Part shown: positions 34,529 to 45,879 of the stretch, in pieces
Numbering within the stretch: position 1 is the stretch's first letter
Layout of the letters: the number at the start of each line of letters is the position of its first letter
NCBI GenBank assembly: GCA_036365515.1
Contig: CM070874.1
Coordinates: 115,613,235-115,677,234, forward strand
Origin: Torymus aiolomorphi
Taxonomy: Eukaryota > Arthropoda > Insecta > Hymenoptera > Torymidae
Direction of reading: 5' to 3'
Length of the DNA: 64,000 bases
Program-made: the position numbers and the translations under genes
Notes under the pieces: model-generated
Databases searched by the model: none
Seen by the model: only the letters and a program-made list of their open reading frames with translations
Told to the model about the DNA's origin: nothing

Positions 34529-34975
34529 TTAAGGGAGTACTACCCTCGGTACATAGCTAGTTAGTTGAGAGAACGCTTCAACGTGTCATTGACTGACACA
34601 GTAACAATCGTAAGTTTGGCAATGTAGTACCATATTATATCCCTCATATGATTCTAATCTAATTAATAGTTCAATAGCACGTGTGTTATTCGAAATAGAG
34701 GCTCTGAATGATAATTTTGAAAGCAGATATTAATCTGGAATAAATTTCTGCATATCTCAGAATGTTTCCATTTTCTTTTTGCAATGTTTTTATATGCTAC
34801 AAAAGGTGCATTTATTCATAAGATCCTATGTTATTTTCAAACGCTGATTTCTTGCTTCTTAAGCTCTGAATCTTCACAAAATTTGAACCAGAGTTTCACT
34901 GCACTTTAATACAGCTGTCACCCAAATATCAAACGATTTTCATTTTAAATTCTATTACCAAGGATACTCCCTTAA
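34529..34975. mobile_element. TTAA-flanked MITE
   Basis: TTAAGGGAGTACTACCCTCGG at the left and the inverse of TTAAGGGAGTATCCTTGGTA at the right, with TTAA at 34529-34532 and 34972-34975. TIR about 20 bp. 447 bp, no coding. It shares only the TTAAGGG start with the 12059 element. Confidence 0.6.
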
Positions 34976-37130
34976 TGTGAGCATATATTTTGTCGGGAGT
35001 GCACTGAGATTTATGTTATTATTTGTAAAAGTTGAAATTTTATTGTAAAATGAATCTACATATGGATGCTACATATTGTTCGTTCAATATTCAAAGTTCT
35101 GCATTATTGCATACTATAAAGGTAATAAATTTTGCACCTAAATAATAAGAAATAGCATTAAAATTGTACAACATATGTCTAATCATATTTAACTATTTCT
35201 ACTGATATGTAGTTGACCAGAGGCGCGGTACATATTAATCTGTAACAAAATTCTTCAAAATACGTAAAAGATTTTAAGTTAGGAAATTTATCATACAATT
35301 TATACGATATTGTTAACTTATATTACTTACATATAATACTGTTGACTAACGTACTGATATATTCATACATATTTAAAAATATTCAGGTGATTGTAGATGA
35401 TTCAGGGAGATTTTATTAAAATACAACTAATCACCATAAATCTTCGTAGCTCATAATAGCGGTGAATTTTAATAAATAAAAAATATTACTAAAATTCACT
35501 ATTTTTCAAATAAATTACGGCAAACAATACTCACGGAACTAAAAACTGAAACACTTTGAAATGGAAACATATATGTTATATACATAACGACTACGAAAAA
35601 AAAAGAAAAAAAAAGAGAAAAACGAGCCAGCACTGTAAAAAAAGCGACCCATTTTCTCCAACTCATTTACGGCTCACGCGCCCATTCCCAAACTCGCCTA
35701 GGCGCGCCATACGCGCCCGGATATTCCACTTCCTTTCTCTCTCTCCCTCCCACCCTCCGCCCCCACAAATTCACCCGAACTGACGCGCACACCCACGCGA
35801 CGCTGACTCCCGCGCGCGCGCGTCCCCGCGAGAGATTAAAAATTCCCGGCATCCGCGGGGCGAAAAACACGGTGCGCGCTGCCAACTCTCTCGCTCCCGC
35901 GTCGAAATGACGAGCGGACTCGGAAAAGTAGCACTTCCGGAGAATGGAAGACATGAAATTCCGGGTGGCGCACGAGAGCGCGAGTGAAAGAAATATATAG
36001 AGCGTTTGTTTTGAAGGAGATTATGCGCGACGGGCCGTATGGGATTGCCGCATGCTCTGCTCCGCGGGTTGCTCGTGCGTGCGCGTGTGTGTGTGCGTAT
36101 ATATTTAGGGAGAGCGTAGCTCACGTTGCATCGGTCGCTTTTGGAATTTGAAATTTTAATGCCGGAGTGGGGGATGAGCGGTGGTTGTAGCTCCGTGTAG
36201 TACGAAATTAATACGGCGTTGGATTTATGAAAATAAGTGGTGGAACACGGGGGAGCCATTTAGTGCTGAGTTTTATGTATATCGTGAGAAATTGTTTGTA
36301 ACATTGGACAAGATAATTAAATCATTTTTTTAGTACTATTGTTTAGATTAGAAACCTAGAAAATTTCATTTCGATAACTTTCACATACTTGTTGAAAGTC
36401 TTTTTCTAAATATACTTTATTGTCATTCTGTTAATCAGCGAAGCAAATACCGAAGAAACTAATTTAAAAACATTAATTAAAGAGTTGTTCGTTTATTTAT
36501 TGATCGTTTTTTTTTTTTAAATCAAATATACAACCAAAATGAGCCTAAAAATAGACTTTTGATCTATCAAACGTAATGTTTGGTTTTATATTTTCCATTT
36601 AAATATTTGGCTAAAGTCTATAGAAAAGTGACCGGAGCAAGACTTTTGCAAAACTTTAAAAGTCTCACGTCTACTAGAATTACTTTTTTACAAAATGTAA
36701 ATCAATTGTAACTGTTTACTATAATGGTTACGAAAATAAAAACAGTATATAAATATGTATCATGCTTCTCCACGTTTACGAATTACGACTTGTTGATGAA
36801 CGATGAGTTAAAATTGTAAAACAAATTTGATGCGAAGGTTAATTATTGCTATCATTAGCATCGTTTTAAAGTAATTACCTGTAGCTCTTTTACATAATCG
36901 TTCATGAGCTTCATAATGATAAAACGTTCGTAAATAAATTCCAATAATGCATTAATAGAATTTTGTACGAAATTACTTTACGGTTCACATTTTAATCGGA
37001 AAAATACAGTCTTAGAGTGCTGGTTAATTATGAATGAATTTTATTACGTACAACTACAAAAATAAAGTCATAAAATGCTTAATAAACTTTAAGAAACGTC
37101 AAAATAATAATACACAAGAAAAATAATTAA
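34976..37130. other. AT-rich, GC island, AT-rich
   Basis: Island at 35640-36250 with CpG-rich composition and short TG tract at 36083. AT-rich either side. Frames there (for example 35771-36259) have no recognisable domain. Confidence 0.45.
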
Positions 37131-37360
37131 AGAGAGAGGAAGAGGAAGGAAGGGCAAGAGAGGGATCGAGAGAGGGGAAGCGAGAATAGGAGAGACGCAA
37201 GATAGCCGGAGGACATGTGGCGCGCTGAAATTGAGAGAGAGACTCTACCTATATAAGAGGCCCCCCGCCAGACAAGTTTGCGAAAGTTTCGCGGAATTTC
37301 CGCGGAAATGCCAGGGTGCAGCGCATCGCTTGTTCGAGAAATTGATGCCTAGATGAACCT

Positions 37361-37368
37361 CCCCTCTC

Positions 37369-37409
<41 letters not shown>

Positions 37410-37503
37410 CAGCATGCTGAGGATCGTTGCACCGTAGGTGCTGAGAGAGAGAGAGTGAGAGAGAGAGAGAGCTAGAGAGAGAGAGAGAGAGTGAGAGAGA
37501 GCT

Positions 37504-37561
<58 letters not shown>

Positions 37562-37578
37562 AGGGAGAGGGAGAGAGA

Positions 37579-37676
<98 letters not shown>

Positions 37677-37754
37677 AGTGCTGGCCTAAATAAGCGGACA
37701 AGGAACGGCTTACAGGCTGTTTGCCGAAAAGCGGAAACTTACAAAGAAGTCTTG

Positions 37755-37811
<57 letters not shown>
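37361..37811. repeat. CT-GA-CT polypurine/polypyrimidine block
   Basis: (CT)n at 37370-37408, a (GA)n block with a few interruptions at 37442-37674, then (CT)n at 37755-37811. The blocks are inverted relative to one another and can form hairpins or triplex (H-DNA). Confidence 0.95.
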
Positions 37812-37814
<3 letters not shown>

Positions 37815-38230
37815 CTCCTTCTCCTTTCTTCCGATGTGGGAGTCGCGAGTATAGCGTGAATGTGTGCATATGTTAATTTAATTTAGGCATGGGATATTTT
37901 AGGCGTTTATTATGAAATTCCGCGACGCTACGTTTCTGCTTACTCTGTCGCGTGTCATTGTCGTCGCGAATGTTTGTGGTGGCTGAGGTCTAAAGTCGAA
38001 TTTAGCGTGAGATGTCAAGCTTTTTCAGAAGTGTAAACCTTTGTCCCGCGCTCTTCTTCGAATTACGTTATTTATAATTTCTGCTCAAACGCAATTCATA
38101 CATTATTTTGTGAAACGTAAAATTTCATTTGTTGAAGTTTCTTTGATGACATTTTTTTATGAGGTTTACAAAAATGTTGGATATGGGTACCTGAAAAGTG
38201 CAAATGAGACAATGAAATTCGTAAATAGTA

Positions 38231-38356
38231 GTTTTCGTCACTAGGGCGTAAAGTTGAACTTCACGCACCGAGTGATCAATACGCACGAGGGTCGGCGCAG
38301 CCGGCCCGAGTGTTGGATGATCACGAGGTCGTAAAGATTTCGCCCGCGTGACGAAC
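38231..38356 (+). repeat. Hairpin module H, GCA tip
   Basis: Outer stem CGTCAC/GTGACG, with GGGCG/CGCCC inside it. The inner stem has GTGATCA/TGATCAC, then GCAC-GA-GGG and CCC-GA-GTGT around CGGCGCAGCCG (GCA triloop at 38297-38299). The tandem GA/GA mismatches again lie between two paired stems. Confidence 0.55.
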
Positions 38357-38398
38357 AATATTTTTTTTTTATAGTATGAGTAGAGCACGTCGTCGTAA

Positions 38399-38426
38399 GC
38401 TTCGCTTTACGCATACTATGCGTAAA
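38399..38426 (+). repeat. GCTTCGC minihairpin next to a 21-bp palindrome
   Basis: GTAAGCTTCGCTTTAC holds the inverse of GCGAAGC (38399-38405). It overlaps TTTACGCATACTATGCGTAAA (38406-38426), a palindrome with a single central base. TTTACGCATACTATGC recurs at 38469-38484. Confidence 0.55.
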
Positions 38427-38429
38427 ATT

Positions 38430-40130
38430 CAACTTTACACACTGAAAACGATGCGAATCGACGTACTTTACGCATACTATGCAAAAAATGTACTTTAAAT
38501 ACAAAAGCGTATAATTTAACAAGTTTGACACTGTTAAATGATTAAATTCATGAAAATCCCCAATATCCATTACTTGTATCTTGAAATTCAATGAATATTA
38601 ATTTGAAATCTCATGTGAGAATTCGGATATTCATGAAACGATTATCTAATTATGTGAATACTTGTGTATATAAATTTAAGCACATTTAAGCTTAAAATCT
38701 CTGGTTTTAAATTAAATGGCGTTTATACATTAAATGTTATTTAAAAAATAAATATAATTAAAATATACTAATTAACATATTCGCCCTACTATATGACATT
38801 TTTAGTGATGTAAAAAATAAAAATAAATGCTAAAGCAAGTCACCAAAAGTTGCACATAAAATATCGCCCAATCGACGGTTTTCTACAAGTTTCAATATAT
38901 ACCTTTTCATGTCAACTCTATTTATATAAGCCTTCCGTTGTGAAACTAAATAACCCTAGTGTCTGTACTTGCAGACAATTTCCAAAAAAATAACCCCAGT
39001 CACTACTATATCGGCAGCACCTCTTATTACCCCTCTGACTCTTGGCCAAGCTTCTTTAAAATTTGCACACTCACCTGAGCGATCCTCAGCGAGGGATGCG
39101 TTCCCCCATGCACAGACGCACGCGCATATAGGCCAAGCCAGTGCCGCTCCGGGCTGCACTCACTTTGCCGGCTGGCCGAGATCATCCAAAACGGCTGTTG
39201 CGGTCGTCACGGTATCGGCGGCTCGACCCGTCGAATTATTTAGCTTTTCCCCAAAGAGAGCACCGCGCGCGGCCGACCGAGCTATTAGGCGGTGAATCGA
39301 TTAGCGGTCAACCGCGCTAAACAACTGGACATGATTGCGCCCGACCCCTTCTCTCGCGATCGTGCCAATGATTCCTGTGTCTACGTGTACGTGTGTGTGT
39401 GTGAGTGCACCGCCGGGCATAAGTGAATAAAACTGCATTCGTAAATAATCGCTGCCGACTCGATTCGCGCGGCCGCCGCCTCACTCGTTATTTAATCGGA
39501 CTTTTTGCTTGATGGGTAAATAAAATTAGTCTTAATGAATTAATCTCGTTTAGCCGCAGCGCGCGCCGTTCGCTGATCTATTTTTGAATGGTTCGCGCCT
39601 GGAATAGAAAAAGTACGTCCGGGTGTCGGCGAGGATATAGCAGGACATTGGAAAATTATGTTTGAGCGGCGTGATCTGATTATGAGCCGTGTCGTTCGGA
39701 ATTGAAACGTAACAATTTATGGTACGCATTCGGTGTTTAAAATTTTACTGAGAGTATTTCCTTTAAACCTTTTTAAGGTTTATGATTGACTGAATTAATC
39801 GAAATTAAGAGCTAAGTAGCGATTGTCAAAATATATGAATACAATCTCGAATCTCGACGTGCGTATAGGCAAGATCCGTATTTAATTAAAACCATTATGA
39901 ATGACGCAGGATTTTAACAATAAACAATAATATTGTTTGACGAAAATTTTCGCCTTGAAAATTTAAATAACCCAATCTAATTTATATATAAATTTGAAAA
40001 ATTATTCTTTAAATTTAAAGAATAATAAAGTTTTAAATTATACAAAAACTTAAATGAGAAAATTCAACTTTTATTTGTTTTAAACAAAGAGTTGCGAGCG
40101 AATGCCTCATTACGCATAAATTAGTAGATT
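38430..40130. other. AT-rich flanks and a GC-rich island
   Basis: Island at 38990-39640 with (GT)n at 39391. A 108-codon plus frame (38969-39295) lies entirely in it and has no domain I recognise. The rest is AT-rich. Confidence 0.4.
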
Positions 40131-40245
40131 TTCTTACAAGGGGGGAAAATGGAACTTTCGCAGGCATGTGATATGACGACCGAGGCGAAGCCGAGGCCTT
40201 CATATCACGTGCATGCAGGAGTTCCATTTAACCCCCGTGTAAGAA
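40131..40245 (+). repeat. Hairpin module C, GGCGAAGCC tip
   Basis: TTCTTACA at the left pairs with TGTAAGAA at the right, AAATGGAACT with AGTTCCATTT, and CATGTGATATGA with TCATATCACGTG. The centre is CGAGGCGAAGCCGAG, a GAA-loop minihairpin (40184-40192) between tandem GA mismatches. Confidence 0.65.
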
Positions 40246-40476
40246 ATAGTATTTTTCTCTATTCCCGGGCGAAAGTACGTTAATTAATCAGTCTAGAAAA
40301 GTCGAAAATCATCGTCTTTCTTGGTGACATCAACTCTGCGCAGCCATGTTTTTACTTTCGCCCTATGCTTTGATAGTGTTTGCGACTTCATGTCGTTCTT
40401 GTAGTTTGCAGGTTATATTTTTCAATTTTATTTACCTGTCGCAATTGGTTTTTTCCGATGCGCGCGTTTATGTGTG

Positions 40477-40542
40477 TTCGATGCCCGCCCAACATTTGCA
40501 GCACGAGCGTAGCGAGTGCTGCTGGTTGGGGCGGGCATCGAA
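40477..40542 (+). repeat. Hairpin module G, copy 2
   Basis: TTCGATGCCCGCCC pairs with GGGCGGGCATCGAA. The inner stem GCAGCAC-GA-GC / GC-GA-GTGCTGC closes a GTA loop (40507-40513 = GCGTAGC). Same layout as 9850-9916, where the loop is GCA. Confidence 0.7.
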
Positions 40543-40599
40543 AATACATGAACAAGCAGATTGTTACATACTCATGTGAGTCAAGAGAAAGAGGAATAG

Positions 40600-41185
40600 A
40601 GAGATAGATAGATAAATAGATAAATCTTTATTCTGCCTTTTCGGCAAAAATTAGAAAATACATTAAAAGGTATAAAATTATAAATTTCAGTCAATTACAA
40701 TAGAATACAATAAAAATTTAGTTCATTATGTCGTAAAATACATAAGAGATATAAAAGATTTATCAAAAACATAACAATGCAAAAGAAAACTGAAAAGATA
40801 ATCTTTGAAATAATAAATAAAAGTATGTGGTAAATAAAACACTTATAAAAATACTTATACGAATATCATAATGTTCCGCCACTAGGCTCAAATAGAGAGA
40901 GATAAAGAGAGATAGGGAGAGAGAGAGAGGATATTTCCAAATAAATAAACATGAATTCATAGTAGACCATCCTTCTTGAGAGCACTACACTCCCGATGAG
41001 AGACAGTTCCGCGCCGAAGTCGCACACTTTCGCGACTTCCGCGCGGCAAAGTCACAATCCGCTGTATCGTATATGGGGTTAGGCTATTCAAAATATTGCT
41101 CACATTTCGGTCGCGCGTGAAACAAGTGACGCACGCAGTGGGCAAAAGTGCTTCTTCTTCTAGTGTAAACAAACGGCGAAAACGC
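40600..41185. other. AT-rich interval with short GATA/GA stretch
   Basis: (GATA)-like repeats at 40600-40625 and GA-rich DNA at 40893-40930. No coding seen. CGGGCGAAAGTACG at 40266 and CGTACTTTCGCCCG at 41185 are inverted copies, so the whole 40.26-41.2 kb interval may lie between terminal repeats. Confidence 0.35.
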
Positions 41186-41411
41186 GTACTTTCGCCCGAG
41201 GAATAGAGAAATAGTACATTACGAATTTACGATACGGGTGTGGAAGGTGATTATTTACCGCAGGAGACATTTTTCGCACGAGCGAAGCGAGTGCGAAAAG
41301 TCGAATGCGGTAAAAATCACCTTACGCATCAGTGTTGTACCGTATTTTATACCACGAGAACCGAATAATCATATTATAGTTATGATTTTGAGGTTAGAGT
41401 GGTGTAAAATA
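41186..41411 (+). repeat. Hairpin module S, copy c
   Basis: Same module as 10786-11007. GCACGAGCGAAGCGAGTGC at its centre (GCGAAGC 41282-41288) and stacked outer stems: TTTTCGCAC/GTGCGAAAA, TACCGCA/TGCGGTA, GGTGATT/AATCACC. Ends GATTTTGAGGTTAGAGTGG. Confidence 0.7.
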
Positions 41412-42657
41412 ATTTATTTCTTTTCATAACTTTCATTATATTTGAAAAGTAAATATACTTAGTATTAGATTTTTTTCTAAACGTCAAGGGCATGCTATAC
41501 TATAGCTTTATCCAATTATAGGACCAACAAGTTACAACAGTGGTTTCTATCATAACAAGAAGTCTGCGCAGAACGTATATAATATGATATATGTATCCAA
41601 GTTGTTGGAGTAAATTCAGTGATTTATAGCTTCTTGTTCGACAATGTACCTCTAAAGCTTAATTATGTTTGCGAACATTATTGTATAGTTTTCTAATTAA
41701 TAATTATTTATAAATAATTGATTTGATGGAACGCGTACAAACCTATTTTTCAACGTAAATTTGATTTATCCTGCAATTTTCGTACTCTTTGAAATACTCC
41801 CGAGATAAATTTTTTTTCACCTTTACTTAATTCAACCAGTTCCCTTATGAATTCTGATTTCTTCAATTACCTCCCAATGAAACCCACATTAACAGCAAAA
41901 CTCGCAAAACGTAAATCATTTTAATTTCTCGGGGTCGCGATCTACCGCGGCACCTTACGAATGAAAATTGCAGCGCAAAACCCGCCGGGCGCCAACTAGA
42001 ACACCAATTAACGCCGAAATAATTCAAGCTTGGTCAAATAAAATTATATATCGTCCCTCCCCCCACGCTCACTCCTTCTCTCTCTTTCTCGCACGCGCCT
42101 GTCGCCCCAAAAAATTTAAATTGACGCGTCGACGCTCCCGGCGAATTTATCTCGCGGTTGTTCGTGCCCACTTAATTATCCGTTCTGCAAAATTCACGAT
42201 GCCAACGCGCCGAGTTGTCGACGAATTCACCGACGGTTGGTGGGGGCATTTGATTTGCGCCGGCCGTAAATGTCTGACGCGGCGCCTTTTTCGCGCATTC
42301 GAAACGTGCACGCCTCAAGAAAGAGAGAGAGAGAGAGAGAGAAAGCGAGAGAGAGAGAGAGAGACCGACTGCAGCATGAACAGCAGTTAGAAATTCTCTA
42401 TCATACTGACTGATAGGTCGCTTCGACACGGAAATTCGCTATTTTTCACGAAAATAATTTGGTTTATTTGAAAGCTGATGGTAAACATGTTTGTTTGATG
42501 GGTTCTTTACAGGAGATATTTTAGTTTACTTGTTTGGATTTCAATTTTGATTAGGATCTATTTTTGGGAACAGTACCTCAGTAGTATCACATGTTTTGGT
42601 CAGCCAGTCTTACAAATAGAGTAAAATGTATTGAAATCTTTCAGAAATATTAATGGA
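41412..42657. other. AT-rich interval and GC-rich island
   Basis: Island at 41940-42400 with (GA)n at 42320-42364. Remaining DNA is AT-rich without support for genes. Confidence 0.45.
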
Positions 42658-42873
42658 TCTGAAGTTTGCAACGTTGGAGTCCAACGAAATAAAAAAAATA
42701 ATTCATTTTGCTTCACGTTTATATTAAATAATATTAATATTGCCTATAGATTTAGTGTTTTATAGTATAAATTAACTTTAAAACAAAGGTTTAGATAACA
42801 TTTCCATTGTTTAATAACTTTAATCAATCGTAAAAAATGATTTCGTTGCATTCCAACGATGCAAACTTCAGAC
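42658..42873. mobile_element. MITE with ~36-bp TIRs
   Basis: TCTGAAGTTTGCAACGTTGG at the left is inverted at the right (CGATGCAAACTTCAGA). Arms continue to AACGAAAT. 215 bp, AT-rich core, target duplication unclear. Confidence 0.65.
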
Positions 42874-43747
42874 CCTAGATATTTTGTATTTAATAAAAAT
42901 TAAATTTTAGATGTTGATCAATAGCAATATAAAATATATAAATAAAATGCAATTTATAAAATATGTTATATTAATGAGCTGTATTTCATAGCATACCACA
43001 TAACTCCATTAAAAAGATAATTATAATTTTTAGTGAATCGAAGTTAAATTATTTAAAAAAGAGGTAATTTTACAGATATTAAACGTACCAGTGAAGAAAC
43101 AGAAAAACAAAAATAATTAATACTATATTATAAATAGATACAATGTCTTCTTTATTTCTTATTGTTACGTGGCAGCAACACGGTAATCTTTCGTTAGTGT
43201 ATTTATATCTCTTTTCATTATATAAAATGGGGATTGAGAGTTTCAAGGATAAAGTAATCTGAACGTCGAAATTAAATTATATCGGAAAGTAAATTTGATT
43301 AATGTCCAACATGTCTGAATCTTATTTCAAGGCATTGAATCTATTTTGTTTTACCTCTTCGTAAATCTGCAAATATGACATATCGACAAAACGTCGATGG
43401 ATCGGCCTGTCAATCCATCGTATTTGCAAAAATCGACATTCCTTCAATTATCAGCAGAAAGTAAACCACGAATTTACTATGTGTGAATAAAAATGCCGCA
43501 TTGTCTTCTCGACATACACATTAATAAAGGAAACTGCATTTATTTTTTATTGAATTAGGAATTAGAAACTCTGCAGACAAATATTTATATACTTTGTGGT
43601 TTTCATGAACTGTAAAATATTTATATCATGAAGCGAGGTCATTTTCTTTAAAGATATCCCCAAATATGATACATCAATGTTATACATAGATTTTCTTTCA
43701 TGAACTTTCCAAGAACTGTACAAAAGTAATACCTTTTTTACGTGATT
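42874..43747. other. AT-rich interval
   Basis: CGACATATCGAC and related short repeats at 43375-43400. Nothing further. Confidence 0.4.
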
Positions 43748-43806
43748 ATAGTACATTACGACACGTGTGACCTAAGTGCGGGCTTAGGTCATACAGTGCT
43801 ATAAAT
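43748..43806 (+). repeat. Small hairpin related to the 10.0-kb module
   Basis: TGACCTAAG-TGCGGG-CTTAGGTCA, flanked by ACATTACGACACGTGT and CAGTGCTATAA, both of which resemble flanks of the 10011-10092 hairpin. A G16-like run follows at 43922-43936. Confidence 0.5.
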
Positions 43807-44001
43807 TATTATAGCTATGTAAATAATGAAAGACAGATATGGAAGACTATGCGTAACTGGTTCTTTATCACACAACTATAGAACTTACTAGCCTTTACAA
43901 ACAAAATTACATAAACATCCAGGGGGGGGGGGGGGGTCCAGATTTTCGACGATTCACTATAAAATTGAAGTCAACTATAGACGTTTTTCAGTTCGACATA
44001 T

Positions 44002-44265
44002 GATAATGCAGATTGTTCTTAATTTCGAAATTCTAAATTACGAAAATCATATTTACGAATGTAACACTTCACCTACTATCCAAAACATCGAATTTCATTA
44101 ATAGAATTTTAACATGGGTACAATATAGACAAAAAATGGTTATATTTGTTTTGAGATCGTATAGAAAAAAATTCGATGTTTTGGACAGTAGGTGAACTGT
44201 TACATTCGAAAATATGATTTTCGTAATTTAGAATTTCGAAATTAAGAACAATCTGCTTTACCATA
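44002..44265. mobile_element. Fold-back element with ~87-bp arms
   Basis: Arms 44011-44096 and 44169-44256 are near-perfect inverse copies (AGATTGTTCTTAATTTCGAA ... CAAAACATCGAATTT) around a 72-base spacer. No coding. Confidence 0.75.
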
Positions 44266-44269
44266 TTAT

Positions 44270-44528
44270 TGTCGTTATTGCTCCCTCAAAGAGAAAGAGC
44301 TACGCGCACTGTAAACAACGCGAGTTTTACATTCGACTTCAGAGAAACAGAAAATTAACTCTAATGTAGTAAATTTCCACTCTAGATTCAGCAAGTCCAG
44401 GCGACATTCTCGCAACCCCTCACAAATCCGCGTTCGCTGGCGCACTTTATTATTGCATAGCGCCCTCGTAAATAAGAAAAATGGCTCTCTGCGGCAATGC
44501 TGGTCCCTGCAAGTGTGTGTGCAAAAAT

Positions 44529-44600
<72 letters not shown>

Positions 44601-44928
44601 CGATGACGATGTATTTAAAACGCGCTCGCCTGTGGGAGTGTATGCACGGACTCGGAAACACAAATACGAAAGGCGGCAAACGAGAGAGAGAGAACCGGTA
44701 GTTTTTTAATGAGACATAGAGCGAACACGAAAGAGGGAAGAGAAAGAGAGAGTTTGCCTGCCCGCAGTCTGGTGCCGGGTGATAAGCAGAAATATCGGAT
44801 TTAATCAGTTCAATTTGCCGACTGCGCGCTCGTGCCAGGGGAAACTCGAACGCGGCGACGGCGAGAAAGATGCCGGGACAGCAGTGGCATAGAGCAGTAG
44901 TTGCTCTCTTCCTCTCCTCCCCCTGCCT

Positions 44929-44992
<64 letters not shown>

Positions 44993-45350
44993 CGATGGTT
45001 TCGCGATAGAAAATGTAGGTTAAATCGCGTTTGTTTTTTCTTCCTCTTCTCGTGGCTTTTCCATCTCGCTCTGCACCCGTGAAAGTCGCCTTGGCAGTGT
45101 AGCCTTGCCAGTCATGTATACTCATGCACGAGAAATTTTCTTCGGCAGATATTGAGGCGGCGACGAATATGGAGCGCGCGGGGATTAAAGTTTTTATTGA
45201 AATCCTTAATGTGTCGAGGCGATTTTATTGCAGGGAGAAAGCGGATTTATTTTTTTCAGAGAATATTCAAGAAGGATATCGAGCTTAGGTTGATATACTT
45301 ACCGAAGAGTTTTATGCGTTCATATTTGCATCTCCGGGGATTATAGGCCA
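44270..45350. repeat. GC-rich island with two long CT tracts
   Basis: (CT)n at 44531-44598 and 44931-44986 inside CpG-rich sequence. All open frames there run through the repeats. Confidence 0.6.
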
Positions 45351-45879
45351 TTTTAATATTGAAAATCTTAGCTGGATTTTATTGATTTTTTACTTTGTTT
45401 TGTGCGTCAAATAATCTTACAACTATATCTGAAATTCGTTTCCATTTTTACTTAATAGTTTTAAAATTTGTGCAACATACAAAGATTTACGGGATACAAT
45501 AAAATAAAAATAAAATCGAAATTTGTTTACTATTTTCTGGATAAATAAATATTGAAATCTTATTCACATTATTCACTTAAACAGACCGAGGCCTTTTACA
45601 AGAGAAATAGAAAAATATTAGCACCACATCATACAAATAATTTTTACCTACAAAAATACATAAATTTTAATTATATTGAAATGTAATTGATTGCACTTGT
45701 GATTTTATTGCAGTTCTAGAATCTATATAATAATTTTAAAATCCCACGATCTTCGACCTTAGTATAATTAATAATGAACTGCTAAAAGGGCAATCATAAT
45801 TTAATTTTAATTATTTAGGGTATCTCACGTTCCTAATATTATACTTGTGATGACTTGCGGTAAATAATTTATTTATGAT

